NCBI GenBank assembly: GCA_016191845.1
Contig: JACPVF010000011.1
Location: 1-64,000 of the forward strand
From: Chloroflexota bacterium
GTDB lineage: Bacteria > Chloroflexota > Anaerolineae > Anaerolineales > Villigracilaceae
Length of the DNA stretch: 64,000 nt
Reading direction: 5' to 3'
In this document: positions 1 to 8,480 of the stretch, piece after piece
Layout of the letters: each line of letters starts with the position of its first letter
Numbering within the stretch: the stretch's first letter is position 1
Notes under the pieces: generated by a model
Seen by the model: the letters and a program-made list of their open reading frames with translations, nothing else
Databases searched by the model: none
Told to the model about the DNA's origin: nothing
Position numbers and translations under genes: made by a program

Positions 1-236
1 ACGAGGTCATCCGCGTGAAGAATGAGGATGCCTTCCAGACAGCGCGTCGCATGGCACGCGAGGAAGGTCTGCTGGTGGGCATCTCGTCGGGAGCGGCGAC
101 CTGGGCGGCCTTGCAGGTGGCGAACCGCGCCGAGAATGCGGGCAAGCTGATCGTGGTGATCATCCCGTCCTTCGGCGAACGCTATCTCTCCACCCCGCTC
201 TTCGCCGACCTGGCCGAGGCGCAGCCAACTTTGTAA
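1..236 (+). CDS. cysK: Cysteine synthase, C-terminal fragment (5' end outside window)
   Basis: The frame is open from the first bases of the window and ends at TAA 234-236, so only the last ~77 residues are present. They match the C-terminus of the PLP-dependent O-acetylserine sulfhydrylase family: the segment [16 protein letters not shown] is the conserved phosphate/PLP-side motif and GERYLST is the typical end-of-domain motif. The enzyme makes cysteine from O-acetylserine and sulfide in the cytoplasm. The next gene, 58 nt downstream on the same strand, is serine O-acetyltransferase, which makes the substrate, so a two-gene cysteine operon is likely. The PLP lysine lies outside the window, so cysK cannot be separated from cysM or cystathionine beta-synthase on this fragment alone. 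Confidence 0.9.
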   Translation, partial: EVIRVKNEDAFQTARRMAREEGLLVGISSGAATWAALQVANRAENAGKLIVVIIPSFGERYLSTPLFADLAEAQPTL

Positions 237-294
237 GTCATCCCGCCCCTGGGCGTTTCAACTTGAGGCGCCCAGGGGTAGAAACCGAGAAAGA

Positions 295-999
295 ATGTTC
301 AAGACCATTCACGACGATATTCAGTCCGTTTTGGACCGCGACCCAGCTGCGCGCAACGTGCTGGAAGTGTTGCTTTGCTACCCTGGTCTGCATGCCATCT
401 GGGCGCACCGCATCTCGCACCGTCTGTGGAAAGGCGGATTCAAACTGCTGGCGCGTGGCGTCTCGCAGTTCATGCGCAGCGCGACGGGCATCGAGATCCA
501 CCCTGGTGCGACCATCGGACAGAACTTCTTCATCGACCACGGCATGGGCGTCGTGATTGGTGAGACGGCCGAGGTCGGCAACAATGTGACGCTCTACCAT
601 GGCGTGACATTGGGCGGCACTAGTCTACACAAGACCAAACGGCATCCCACCATCGAGGACCACGTGGTCATCGGCGCAGGCGCCAAGGTGCTGGGGGCCA
701 TCACCATCGGCGCGAACAGCCGCATCGGTGCGAACGCAGTGGTAGTCAAGTCGACGCCGCCCGATTCGGTGGTGGTCGGCGTGCCTGGACAGGTGGTGAT
801 GCGCGACAACCCGTCCCATCTGCCTGAAGAGAAAGCGGATCTCGAACATGGCAAACTGCCCGATACCATCGGCGAGACGCTGGCGGCGCTGATCGCCCAC
901 GTCGAGACGCTGGAGCAACGTGTCAACGGCGGGAGCTACGGCCCCGCCCTGCACGCGCCTGATAAGGGCATCTGGCACTGGGGCGATTTTTCGATCTGA
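295..999 (+). CDS. cysE: Serine O-acetyltransferase
   Basis: This 234-residue protein acetylates L-serine with acetyl-CoA, the committed step of cysteine synthesis. The N-terminal ~65 residues are the short helical cap of the compact bacterial CysE form. A left-handed beta-helix of hexapeptide repeats runs from about residue 65 to 165 ([34 protein letters not shown]). Active-site residues are visible in [12 protein letters not shown] (Asp, His) and YHGVTLGG (His). The start ATG at 295 is preceded by the purine-rich GAGAAAGA. It follows cysK by 58 nt. The C-terminal ~45 residues after the helix are a low-conservation tail, somewhat longer than the CysK-binding tail of enterobacterial CysE, and the protein ends in Ile (GDFSI) as expected for docking into CysK. 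Confidence 0.95.
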   Translation: MFKTIHDDIQSVLDRDPAARNVLEVLLCYPGLHAIWAHRISHRLWKGGFKLLARGVSQFMRSATGIEIHPGATIGQNFFIDHGMGVVIGETAEVGNNVTLYHGVTLGGTSLHKTKRHPTIEDHVVIGAGAKVLGAITIGANSRIGANAVVVKSTPPDSVVVGVPGQVVMRDNPSHLPEEKADLEHGKLPDTIGETLAALIAHVETLEQRVNGGSYGPALHAPDKGIWHWGDFSI

Positions 1000-1099
1000 A
1001 AATTGTTTTGTGAGAGTCTTTAGCACTCTTAAGCTGGATTTAGACCAGTCGTGATTCGTGTTTTTTCTTTTATCCAAAGAACAAAGAGTAGGATTTAAA

Positions 1100-1146
1100 T
1101 TACGAGGTTGCTTCGTCGTCGCTTCATTCCTCCTCGCAACGACATG
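1100..1146. repeat. Dispersed GAGG...CCTC repeat in the cysE-ABC intergenic space
   Basis: The gap between cysE and the convergent ABC gene contains a segment that on the minus strand reads GTCGTTGCGAGGAGGAATGA and continues with GAAGCGACGACGAAGCAACC. It resembles the GTCATTGCGAGGAGCGAAGC-type short interspersed repeat that I recall from several bacterial genomes. No coding frame is supported in 1000-1150. The rest of the gap shows nothing recognisable. Confidence 0.45.
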
Positions 1147-1150
1147 ATTA

Positions 1151-1184
1151 AACAAGGCCTTCCAGTTGGAAGGCCTTGTTGTTT
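1151..1184. terminator. Bidirectional intrinsic terminator between cysE and the ABC exporter genes
   Basis: A 13-bp perfect inverted repeat (AACAAGGCCTTCC at 1151-1163, loop AGTT, complement at 1168-1180) is followed by GTTTT. It sits between two convergent genes and touches the stop codon of the minus-strand ABC gene at 1184, so it can serve both. Confidence 0.85.
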
Positions 1185-3025
1185 TAGATCGCCAGCCCCT
1201 TGAACTGACTCATATACAGATGGTGGAAGAAGCCCTTCGCTTCGAGCAATTGCTGATGCGTGCCCTGCTCGACGATCTCGCCGTCCTTGATGACGATGAC
1301 CTTGTCCGCGTCGCGGATGGTGGAGAGGCGGTGTGCAATAACGAAGCTGGTGCGGCCTTCCATCAGGCGCAACAGCGCTTTTTGGATGCGCGCCTCGGTG
1401 CGTGTGTCCACGCTGGAGGTGGCTTCGTCGAGGATCAGGATGCTCGGGTCTGCCAGGACGGCGCGGGCAATAGAAAGCAATTGGCGCTGTCCCTGGCTGA
1501 GGTTGGAGGCGCGCTCCGAAAGCCTGGTCTGGTAGCCCTGTGGTAACTGGCGGATGAAATGGTCGGCGTCGGCCAGTTTGGCGGCTTCGATGCATTCGTC
1601 GTCGCTGGCGTCGAGGCGGCCGTAGCGGATGTTTTCCATAACGGTATCGGCAAACAGGAAGGTATCCTGCAAGACGATGCCCAGCTTCTGGCGCAGGTCT
1701 GCTTTGGAGACGTCACGGATGTCGCAGCCGTCGATGCTGATGCCTCCGCCGTTGACCTCGTAGAAACGCGTCAGCAGGTTGATGATGGTGGTCTTGCCCG
1801 CGCCCGTCGGCCCGACCAGCGCAATGGTCTGCCCAGCCTTCGCTTCGAGAGTCATGTTCTTGATGATGGGATGCTCAGGCTGATAGCCGAAGGAAACGCC
1901 CGAGAACTGGACCTCTCCTTTAACGGGAACAGGCAGCGGGGCGTCGGCGGCCTTGTCCACTTCGGCGGGCGTGTCGATGACTTCGAAGACACGCTCCGCG
2001 CCCGCCAGCGCCGCCTGGATCGAGTTGTACATGTTGGCCAGTTGGCGCAGCGGCTGGATGAAGTTCTGGGCGTAGGCAATGAAGGTGGCGATCATGCCGA
2101 CGGTGACGAGACCCTGCAGGGCGAGATATCCGCCCAGCCCCACCAGCACGATGACGAAGAAATTGCCAAGCACATTGGTCAGCGGCATGAGCATCAACGC
2201 GTAGGTGTTGGCGTACACGCCCGCCGCATAGACCTTCTGATTGCTGGCGCGGAAACGCTCGATGGCAGTCTCGCTGCGGCCGAAGGCCTTTACCACACGC
2301 TGGCCGCTGATAGATTCTTCCATCACGCCGTTAATCTCACCCAGTTCCTTTTGCAGGTCGCGGAAGCCTTTGCGGGTGTATTTGGCCACGAACTGCGTGA
2401 ACCAGAACATGATCGGAACCACCAGCAACGCAGCCAGCGCCAGCCACGGGTTAAGCACGAACATGGCAATGACGATGCCGACCAGCGAGATGACACTGGC
2501 CACCAGCGAAACCACATTTTGAGACACGGCCTGATTGATGGCGTCGATGTCGTTGGTCAGGCGGCTCATCAACTCGCCCGCGGTGTGACTGTCGAAGAAT
2601 GTGATGGACAGTTTCTGCAAATGCTCGAACAGGTCGCGGCGCAGGCGTCGCAGTGCATCCTGCGAGATACGCGCCATCAGCCAGCTCGACGTGGCCTGAA
2701 AGGCGTTGTCGAACAGATAGGCGGTCAGCAGCAGCAGCGCCAGTTGCGGCAGGCCATCGATCTGTCGGGTGGAAATATATTGGTCGATGGCACGCCCGAT
2801 CAGATACGGTTCGAGCAATCCCAGCAGGATGTAAGCCAGCACAAAACTCAACACCAGCATCAGTGTGTATTTATATGGGCTGAGATACAGGGCCAGACGG
2901 ATCAGCGCGCGGCGTGGGTCGCCCGCCTTCTCGATCTTTCCCATGCGCATCCCGCCACCGCGTCCCATGGCGGCACGGATGGTGGACATGTTGCGGTCGT
3001 TCGCAGGAGCAGACTGGTTACTCAT
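1184..3025 (-). CDS. ABC exporter half-transporter, catalytically intact subunit (TM288-like)
   Basis: A 613-residue half-transporter: cytoplasmic N-tail (1-40), six-helix transmembrane domain (~40-340), and a nucleotide-binding domain (~370-610). The NBD has Walker A GPTGAGKTT, a signature written LSQGQRQ rather than LSGGQ, Walker B ILILDEATSSVD with the catalytic Glu, and switch His in VIAHRLST. It therefore supplies the consensus ATPase residues, while its LSQGQ signature serves the degenerate site. It overlaps the upstream partner gene by 4 nt (ATGA), which suggests translational coupling into a heterodimer. Such pairs (TM287/288, BmrCD, LmrCD) export lipophilic drugs or lipids from the inner leaflet. 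The substrate cannot be told from sequence. It is the last gene of the marR-led efflux operon. Confidence 0.93.
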   Translation of the reverse strand: MSNQSAPANDRNMSTIRAAMGRGGGMRMGKIEKAGDPRRALIRLALYLSPYKYTLMLVLSFVLAYILLGLLEPYLIGRAIDQYISTRQIDGLPQLALLLLTAYLFDNAFQATSSWLMARISQDALRRLRRDLFEHLQKLSITFFDSHTAGELMSRLTNDIDAINQAVSQNVVSLVASVISLVGIVIAMFVLNPWLALAALLVVPIMFWFTQFVAKYTRKGFRDLQKELGEINGVMEESISGQRVVKAFGRSETAIERFRASNQKVYAAGVYANTYALMLMPLTNVLGNFFVIVLVGLGGYLALQGLVTVGMIATFIAYAQNFIQPLRQLANMYNSIQAALAGAERVFEVIDTPAEVDKAADAPLPVPVKGEVQFSGVSFGYQPEHPIIKNMTLEAKAGQTIALVGPTGAGKTTIINLLTRFYEVNGGGISIDGCDIRDVSKADLRQKLGIVLQDTFLFADTVMENIRYGRLDASDDECIEAAKLADADHFIRQLPQGYQTRLSERASNLSQGQRQLLSIARAVLADPSILILDEATSSVDTRTEARIQKALLRLMEGRTSFVIAHRLSTIRDADKVIVIKDGEIVEQGTHQQLLEAKGFFHHLYMSQFKGLAI

Positions 3026-4773
3026 TCGGCCTCCAGCTTCACGCCTTCGCCAAGCTGTGAGGCATAGATCTCCTGATACACGGGGCTGTTCTGCATCAAC
3101 TCACCATGCGTGCCCTGGGCCACAATTTTGCCTTCATCCACCACCACGATTTTGTCGGCGTGCAGCACCGTGCTGATGCGCTGTGCCACCACGAAGCTGG
3201 TGGTATCTTTCATCCACATTTTCATCGCGTCCTGAATTTTCGTTTCTGTCTCAACATCGACCGAGCTAGTGCTGTCGTCGAGGATCAAAATGTCGGGCTG
3301 CAGCAGGAGCGCGCGCGCAATGGCAATACGTTGCTTCTGTCCGCCTGAGAGGTTCACGCCGCGCTCTTCGATGCGCGTCTCGTATCCGCTCGACAGCCCC
3401 ATGATAAAGTCGTGCGCCTGCGCTGCTTTGGCGGCAGCCATCACTTCATCGTCGCTGGCCTCAGGCCGCCCGTAGCGGATGTTGTCCCGCACCGTGCCCG
3501 AGAACAGGATCGTCTCCTGCGGCACGATGCCCACGTGCTTGAGCAGTTCACTCTGCGGCACATCGCGCACGTCCGTGCCATTCCAGGCGATCCTTCCAGC
3601 GGCCACGTCATAGAAACGCGGCACCAGGTTGACGATGGACGATTTTCCTGCTCCCGTCGCACCGAGGATGGCGACCGTCTGGCCTGGTTCTGCAACCAGG
3701 TCCACGCCATTCAGCACCAGCCCATCGTTGGTCCCGTTATAGTGGAAGTTCACGTTCTCGAAGATTACCCGTTTCCCCCGCCCATCAGGCAAAGTCGTCG
3801 GACGAGCGATATCCTGCACTTCTGGCACCTCATCCAGCACCTCATTGATGCGCTCCGCCGAAGCGGTCGCTGCTGCAACGACATTCGCCAGCATCACCAT
3901 GATCCCCAGCGGACCCATTGTGGTCTGCAGGTAGTTGATGAAGGCCACGATCTGCCCCACCGAAACGCCGCCTTTGACGGATTGAATTCCGCCCGCCCAG
4001 ATGACGATCACCATGCCGATGTTGACGAAGATGCTCATGGCGGGTGAAAGCGTAGCCATGAAGCGCATCACGCGGATGTTGCGGTCGGTGTAGTCCTCGT
4101 TGGCTTCGGCGAAGCGACCCGCCTCATGGTCCGCGCGCACGAAGGCCTTGACCAGCCGCACGCCCGCGATGTTCTCCTGCAAGACCGTGTTCAGGCGGTC
4201 CAGCTTCTTTTGGACGGTCATGAACAACGGTCCCATGCGCGAGACAAAGAACACGATCACCACGCTGGTGGCCAGCAGCACAGGCATGACCATCATCGCT
4301 AGGCGGCTGTCCGTGACGAACATCAGGATTAGGCTGCCCAACATCAACAGCGGCGCGCGCGTGCCAATGCGCAGCGAGACCTGCACCATGCGTTGAAAGG
4401 CAGTCGTATCGCTCGACAGGCGCACCATCAACTGGCCTGTGTTCAGGTGATCCAGGTTTCCAAACGAGAAGGACTGGATCTTCAGGAACAGCGCCTCACG
4501 CAGATCACGCGCCACGCTCTCACCGACCTGAATGGAAAACATATTGTTAGCCAATGCAAACAGGGTCTGCAACAGGGAAATGACCAGCATGATGATGGTC
4601 GTCGTGATAACCACTTGCATGTTCTTGCCATTGATGCCCTGATCGATGATGCGTTGGATCAGCCTGGGAATCGTCAAGTCGATGGCGATGACCAGCAGCA
4701 GAAAGACCAGCGACACCAGACTTCGCCGCCAATAAGGTTTTACAAAATGTAGAAGTTTCTTTATATGGTTCAT
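3022..4773 (-). CDS. ABC exporter half-transporter, degenerate-site subunit (TM287-like)
   Basis: A 583-residue half-transporter with a six-helix membrane domain (~15-310) and a C-terminal NBD. Walker A is GATGAGKSS (~residue 370) and the signature is canonical LSGGQKQR, but the Walker B end reads LILDDSTSSVD, with Asp in place of the catalytic Glu, and the switch region reads VVAQRIST, with Gln in place of His. Asp plus Gln is the pattern of the degenerate site in heterodimeric exporters such as TM287. Its own LSGGQ completes the active site of the partner encoded at 1184-3025, with which it overlaps by 4 nt. The start ATG at 4773 lies 27 nt after the MFS stop codon, so it is cotranscribed with the MFS gene and regulator. 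Confidence 0.93.
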   Translation of the reverse strand: MNHIKKLLHFVKPYWRRSLVSLVFLLLVIAIDLTIPRLIQRIIDQGINGKNMQVVITTTIIMLVISLLQTLFALANNMFSIQVGESVARDLREALFLKIQSFSFGNLDHLNTGQLMVRLSSDTTAFQRMVQVSLRIGTRAPLLMLGSLILMFVTDSRLAMMVMPVLLATSVVIVFFVSRMGPLFMTVQKKLDRLNTVLQENIAGVRLVKAFVRADHEAGRFAEANEDYTDRNIRVMRFMATLSPAMSIFVNIGMVIVIWAGGIQSVKGGVSVGQIVAFINYLQTTMGPLGIMVMLANVVAAATASAERINEVLDEVPEVQDIARPTTLPDGRGKRVIFENVNFHYNGTNDGLVLNGVDLVAEPGQTVAILGATGAGKSSIVNLVPRFYDVAAGRIAWNGTDVRDVPQSELLKHVGIVPQETILFSGTVRDNIRYGRPEASDDEVMAAAKAAQAHDFIMGLSSGYETRIEERGVNLSGGQKQRIAIARALLLQPDILILDDSTSSVDVETETKIQDAMKMWMKDTTSFVVAQRISTVLHADKIVVVDEGKIVAQGTHGELMQNSPVYQEIYASQLGEGVKLEAE

Positions 4774-4800
4774 TAAATTTCCTGAAAGATAATTTTTTGT

Positions 4801-6081
4801 TTAATGCAGCTTTCCTATTTCAGGAACCTTCCACAGAATCAGCCGTGAAAGAATCAACGAGCAAACCGCAAACAGCGACATGGCAATCCCCAGACCAATA
4901 TTTTCGCCGAGGAAACCGATCAACAGATTGCCGAACGGTGCAAAACCAAAGAAGGTGATGGTGTAAAGTCCCATGACACGCCCGCGAAATTCATCCGCCA
5001 CGCGGGTTTGTAGCAACGTATTGATGGTGGCGAACTGCATCATGAAACCAAGCCCCAGTCCATAGGCCAGCAAAAGTGAAAGTGGATAGAAGGTGTTGAA
5101 CGAAAAAGCGATCAAAATGATCGGGAAGGCGATGTTGGTTAGAACCAGCCATTGTCCGCGTCTGCCGTTGCTGACGCGGTGCGCCAGCAGGAAGGCACCC
5201 GTCACCGCCCCCAGACCTGTGGCCGTGTTCACCCATCCGTACGCCACCGCACCTTGATGCAAGGTCTTCTCGATAAAAGCAGGCAGGATGGTCGAATAGG
5301 AGATGCCGAATATGCTAAAGACCAGAGACAAAAGGATCAACGCTGAAATCTCGCGGATGCGGGCAGCATATTGCACACCGCCCACTAATTGCTGCCAGGG
5401 AGAAGCAATGTGATGTTCCACCTGTCGTTTGGGGATCTCCATCAGCCACAGGCCGATCAGCACCGCCAGAAAGGAGATGCCGTTAATGGTGAAGCACCAG
5501 GCAGAGCCGACAGCAGCCAGCACCAATCCAGCGACGGCGGGTCCAATCACGCGTGCGCTGTTGAACATCATTGAGTTCAAAGCGATGGCGTTGGCCAGGT
5601 CTTCCTTGCCGACCAATTCTGGGACAATGGCCTGACGGGCAGGCGCGTCAAAAGCGTTGACCACGCCTAGCAGAGCCGCCAGCACGATCACGTGCCACTC
5701 TTGCACAACGCCCGTAAAGGTCAACGCCGCTAGGCTGAAGGCCAGCAGCATCGCGCCAGTCTGCGTGAGCAGAAGCAGGGTCCGGCGGGACATGCGGTCC
5801 ACCACCACGCCACCCCACGGTGAAATGATCAGCGTGGGAATAGCTGAGGCAAAAGCCACCAGCCCGAGGGTCAACTCAGAGTGGCCGATCTGATACACCA
5901 CCCAGGCTTGCGCAATGGCCTGCATCCACGTGCCGATATTCGAAACTAACTGTCCGCCAAAATAAAGCTGAAAATTGCGGTGACGCATGGCCACAAAAGT
6001 GGAGTTACCACTGGCTGGCGGCGGGACATTGGCTGGAATTTCTAAGGTCTCACTGGATTCTTCGAGGATAGGATTTTTCAT
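4801..6081 (-). CDS. MFS exporter (EntS/MFS_3-type, 12 TM)
   Basis: About 426 residues with twelve predicted hydrophobic segments and the MFS loop motif GGVVVDRMSRRTLLL between helices 2 and 3. The pattern MRHRNFQLYFGGQLVSNIGTW at the start is typical of the MFS_3 group (enterobactin exporter EntS, macrolide exporters). The frame can be extended to a TTG at 6138, but ATG at 6081 (MKNPILEE) gives a normal length. The N-terminal ~25 residues before helix 1 are hydrophilic. It lies 70 nt downstream of a MarR-type gene and 27 nt upstream of an ABC heterodimer, so an efflux role is likely; the substrate is unknown. Confidence 0.88.
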   Translation of the reverse strand: MKNPILEESSETLEIPANVPPPASGNSTFVAMRHRNFQLYFGGQLVSNIGTWMQAIAQAWVVYQIGHSELTLGLVAFASAIPTLIISPWGGVVVDRMSRRTLLLLTQTGAMLLAFSLAALTFTGVVQEWHVIVLAALLGVVNAFDAPARQAIVPELVGKEDLANAIALNSMMFNSARVIGPAVAGLVLAAVGSAWCFTINGISFLAVLIGLWLMEIPKRQVEHHIASPWQQLVGGVQYAARIREISALILLSLVFSIFGISYSTILPAFIEKTLHQGAVAYGWVNTATGLGAVTGAFLLAHRVSNGRRGQWLVLTNIAFPIILIAFSFNTFYPLSLLLAYGLGLGFMMQFATINTLLQTRVADEFRGRVMGLYTITFFGFAPFGNLLIGFLGENIGLGIAMSLFAVCSLILSRLILWKVPEIGKLH

Positions 6082-6151
6082 GATCTTTTTACAGGGATAG
6101 GACTTGTGGAAAATTGTGGGATTGAAAACTTTAAGCAAACAGCGACCAACT

Positions 6152-6595
6152 TTATTCCATGATCTTTCTCATCACGTCCGTCGCGTTCAAAATCAACTCC
6201 AGTTCCGATGCCGTCAGGCTGCTCATGCGCTCCTTCATCCATTCACGGTTTTCCTTAAAGACGGTCTCCAGCAAAGCGGACCCTTCGTCGGTCAGTGCCA
6301 GATCCACCACACGGCGATCCTGGGTGCTGTGCACGCGCGTCAACAGTCCCTTTTTGACCAGCACATCCACTGCCTGGCTGATGGCGGGACGGCTGATGTT
6401 CTTCGCCACGGCCAGGTCGCTCATCGAAGTGACTCCGCGTCGCACGTAACGCAGCACATGGAACTGTTCCACCGTGATGTCGAAGTTGCTGGTGGCCGTG
6501 GCGCGGATGTGCGAACGGATGAAATTCCACAGCGGCGGCACGGTCTCCAAAAAGCGGTCGATGGTCTGGTCGCGTAATTGTTCGAAAGCAGTCAT
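6152..6595 (-). CDS. MarR-family transcriptional regulator
   Basis: A 147-residue winged-helix regulator of MarR size. The DNA-binding core is visible as TSMSDLAVAKNISRPAISQAV (recognition helix) followed by the wing TRVHSTQDRRVVDLALTDEG, with the conserved DRR. Flanking helices form the dimer interface. It heads a minus-strand series MarR - MFS - ABC - ABC, the common plan of a self-regulated efflux operon in which ligand binding releases the repressor. A 9-bp inverted repeat lies 18-43 nt upstream of its start, just after a good promoter, so autoregulation of the whole operon is probable. No Cys-based redox sensing is apparent because the protein contains no cysteine. Confidence 0.93.
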   Translation of the reverse strand: MTAFEQLRDQTIDRFLETVPPLWNFIRSHIRATATSNFDITVEQFHVLRYVRRGVTSMSDLAVAKNISRPAISQAVDVLVKKGLLTRVHSTQDRRVVDLALTDEGSALLETVFKENREWMKERMSSLTASELELILNATDVMRKIME

Positions 6596-6612
6596 GGTTG
6601 GCCTTTTCTATT

Positions 6613-6638
6613 TACTTAACCTTATTAATGGTTAAGTA
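6613..6638 (-). promoter_or_regulatory. Palindromic operator for the MarR-type regulator
   Basis: TACTTAACC (6613-6621) and GGTTAAGTA (6630-6638) form a perfect 9-bp inverted repeat with an 8-bp AT-rich spacer. Size and AT content match MarR-family operators. It lies just downstream of the predicted transcription start, where a bound dimer would block initiation or escape. Confidence 0.8.
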
Positions 6639-6646
6639 TTGAAACT

Positions 6647-6675
6647 ATTTTATAACTCCCCTACTAAATCGTCAA
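6647..6675 (-). promoter_or_regulatory. Promoter of the marR-MFS-ABC operon
   Basis: On the minus strand, TTGACG (6670-6675) and TAAAAT (6647-6652) are separated by exactly 17 bp. The predicted start near 6640 leads directly into the operator palindrome. Confidence 0.7.
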
Positions 6676-6681
6676 GGCGAA

Positions 6682-6712
6682 AAATAAAAGACTCCCCTTT
6701 TGGAGAGTCTTT
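6682..6712 (-). terminator. Intrinsic terminator of the alpha/beta hydrolase gene
   Basis: The stem AAAGACTC / GAGTCTTT (one internal mismatch) with loop around 6696-6701 is followed on the minus strand by CTTTTATTTTT. It lies 22 nt after the stop codon of the minus-strand gene ending at 6734. Confidence 0.7.
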
Positions 6713-6733
6713 CCGTTGCAAGCATGACGGTGC

Positions 6734-7696
6734 TCATATCCTCCACTGCTCCGCGATTAACCGCTCGTACCAGGCTTTGCCCGCCAACGATTCGAGGAAT
6801 CCATTGTGTCCACCGTAACACTGGATACTCAATTCAGTCGAAGGGGATAATTTCAAGTTGGAAAAGTCCTGCACGGGGATGATCGGATCATCTTGTGCGG
6901 TGAGGATGGTGAGCGGCACGTTCACATTGGCCAGCGCATCGCCCAGCACAGCGTATCCGCGGAAATAATCAGCGGATGTAGCGTAGTCGCTGTAGCGCCG
7001 AATCAATGCCTCGGTCATCTCGCTGAGGGTGGCAAGTTGCAAGATATCCTCGAACTTATATAAACTCGGGAAGCAAGCTTGTTTTCTGCGCAGTGAGCGC
7101 GCCCATTTCCTGCGGAAGTACGCGCGCAACAACGGCGTCTGGTCGATGGCCTGCGTGGAACGGGCAGGGTCCAACACAGGACTGACACTGAGCACGTGTC
7201 GCAAGCTGGCAATGGGATGGTCCACACATTTGCGGGCCACCCGCAAGGCAAAGTTGCCGCCCATCGAGAAGCCTGCCAGATAAAAAGGCAACTCCTGTTC
7301 ATATTGCGCCACCTGCTGCACTGCGCCAAAAACCTCGTCCAGCAACACCGCGTAAAACAGACCAGGGTTGAGGGCATGCGTATCGCCATGATCTCTGTAA
7401 TTCAAACGAAAAACGGAGAAGCCATGCTCATACAGGAATTCACCCGTACGCAACACATAGGCTGAATTAGCACTGCCTTCCCAGCCATGTAAGAGCATTG
7501 CCACGCCGCGGATGGATCCGCGCGATTGAGGAGAGTAAAACCCCTGCAAGCGGACCTCGCCAAACGGACGCAGAATCACCTCCCTGGCAGCCTGTTGCAT
7601 GGGATAAGGCCCGCTGCTGCCAAGTTTGCTGCTGGCCAACAAAGTCTGCGCTACGGTGCTACGAATGTAAAAAGGTGGGTTGAAATCAACAGGCAT
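6734..7696 (-). CDS. YheT-like alpha/beta-fold hydrolase
   Basis: The likely protein has 320 residues starting at ATG 7696 (MPVDFNPPF), which has AGGA 12 nt upstream; the frame extends upstream but without a better start. Fold motifs are clear: oxyanion-region HGWEGS, nucleophile elbow GFSMGG, acid Asp in AQDDPIIP, and catalytic His in YGGHNGFLE. The FNPPFYIRS N-terminus and the nucleophile context match the COG0429 (YheT/ABHD1-3-like) group of predicted esterases or lipases, whose bacterial substrates are mostly unknown. It is monocistronic with its own terminator. No signal peptide is evident, so it should be cytoplasmic. Confidence 0.85.
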   Translation of the reverse strand: MPVDFNPPFYIRSTVAQTLLASSKLGSSGPYPMQQAAREVILRPFGEVRLQGFYSPQSRGSIRGVAMLLHGWEGSANSAYVLRTGEFLYEHGFSVFRLNYRDHGDTHALNPGLFYAVLLDEVFGAVQQVAQYEQELPFYLAGFSMGGNFALRVARKCVDHPIASLRHVLSVSPVLDPARSTQAIDQTPLLRAYFRRKWARSLRRKQACFPSLYKFEDILQLATLSEMTEALIRRYSDYATSADYFRGYAVLGDALANVNVPLTILTAQDDPIIPVQDFSNLKLSPSTELSIQCYGGHNGFLESLAGKAWYERLIAEQWRI

Positions 7697-7787
7697 AAGA
7701 AAAGTCCTAAGTGGAAAGTGTTCGGCAGTGGTAAAGTATACTGCTGTCCTTTTCAAAAAAAACAGCCCCATAAGTCGGCCACCCTAA

Positions 7788-7814
7788 AACAAAAGACTCC
7801 CGCAAAGGGAGTCT
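7788..7814 (-). terminator. Intrinsic terminator of tRNA-Gln
   Basis: A perfect 8-bp stem AGACTCCC (7794-7801) / GGGAGTCT (7807-7814), loop GCAAA, is followed on the minus strand by TTTTGTTTT. It begins 7 nt after the tRNA 3' end. Confidence 0.85.
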
Positions 7815-7820
7815 CTCTAG

Positions 7821-7891
7821 CTGGGGATTATGGATTCGAACCACAAATTTCGCGTCCAGAGCGCGACGTGATGCCATTTCACCAATCCCCA
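7821..7891 (-). tRNA. tRNA-Gln (anticodon CTG)
   Basis: On the minus strand a 71-nt cloverleaf can be drawn. The acceptor stem is TGGGGAT / ATCCCCA with discriminator G. The anticodon arm is TCGCG-CTCTGGA-CGCGA, giving anticodon CTG. The T arm has the loop TTCGAAT. The U1-A72 closing pair and discriminator G are glutamine identity features. The 3' CCA is not encoded (the genome continues CTA). It has its own promoter and terminator. The glutaminyl-tRNA synthetase gene starts 590 nt away on the opposite strand. Confidence 0.93.
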
Positions 7892-7919
7892 AAGGGTCGC
7901 CAATAAACCAGCGGGCGGT

Positions 7920-7948
7920 ATTTTAGCATACCCCCCATAAATAGGCAA
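7920..7948 (-). promoter_or_regulatory. Promoter of tRNA-Gln
   Basis: TTGCCT (7943-7948) and TAAAAT (7920-7925), spaced 17 bp on the minus strand, with a TG one base before the -10 box (extended -10). The expected start is 20-25 nt before the mature tRNA. Confidence 0.65.
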
Positions 7949-7952
7949 GGGA

Positions 7953-8297
7953 TTATTTGCGCGCGGCGCGCCGGGAATTATCTTCCACGTCAAGCAGGAT
8001 CTGCAAAACTAAGGCGATACCTTGCAATGTGAAGAAATACAATACTCCAGACAGAGGTTGGGTCAGGAAGGGAGTAAAGTAGTTGAGCGTGTCCAAAAGA
8101 GACATGCCCTTATTGATGGTAAACAGGCCCGTCGAGAGTTGGATCAGGAATTGGCTAAAGGAAACGCCCCAGGACAACAGATAAAAGCCCAGCCCCAGCC
8201 AGGCCAGAATCTTGGCCCAATGGGCCATCTTCAAAACGACATCACGATCGAAATATGTGCCCAGAAAGCGAACCGAGGGATTTTTTTCATCTGACAT
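7953..8297 (-). CDS. Small integral membrane protein, unknown function
   Basis: This 114-residue protein has a strong Shine-Dalgarno (AAGGAGAT, 8 nt before ATG 8297). A short charged N-terminus is followed by two clear hydrophobic segments (about residues 27-55 and 80-102) separated by an amphipathic linker, and a basic tail RRAARK. The C-tail positive charges suggest both ends are cytoplasmic. No family is recognised with confidence. It is divergent from glnS and shares its promoter region, but nothing ties it functionally to tRNA charging. Confidence 0.75.
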   Translation of the reverse strand: MSDEKNPSVRFLGTYFDRDVVLKMAHWAKILAWLGLGFYLLSWGVSFSQFLIQLSTGLFTINKGMSLLDTLNYFTPFLTQPLSGVLYFFTLQGIALVLQILLDVEDNSRRAARK

Positions 8298-8321
8298 ACG
8301 GATCTCCTTATTGTAGAGACA

Positions 8322-8352
8322 ATTATACCTGTGGATGGGAGTTTGTTATAAT
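8322..8352. promoter_or_regulatory. Face-to-face divergent -10 boxes for the small membrane protein and glnS
   Basis: TATAAT occurs on the plus strand at 8347-8352 (toward glnS) and on the minus strand at 8322-8327 (toward the small membrane protein). The -35 elements are weak on both sides. Confidence 0.5.
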
Positions 8353-8389
8353 AAGCACGCCCAACAGCCCAACATACATCCCCATAACG

Positions 8390-8439
8390 GGACCAGGCCG
8401 AGGGTCCAGAAAAAATAGCGGAGACTCCGCCCAAGGCGG
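8390..8439 (+). promoter_or_regulatory. Hairpins in the ~120-nt glnS leader
   Basis: Two hairpins can be drawn: GGACC (8390-8394) / GGTCC (8403-8407), and CCGCC (8427-8431) / GGCGG (8435-8439). No T-box consensus, specifier stem or intrinsic terminator is seen, so the leader is not a recognisable T-box. Its role is unknown. Confidence 0.35.
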
Positions 8440-8480
8440 CGGGAATCCAGCCTCCGTATCATCCACGAAGGGCATTCATC

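Noticed and set aside
1559-3067. Long open frame (about 500 codons) opposite the ABC gene
   Set aside because: It is antisense to well-supported ABC exporter sequence, is unusually rich in His, Gln and Asp and matches no family; a shadow of GC-rich codon use.
8353-8480. Possible T-box riboswitch in front of glnS
   Set aside because: No T-box consensus, specifier loop or terminator/antiterminator pair could be found in the leader.
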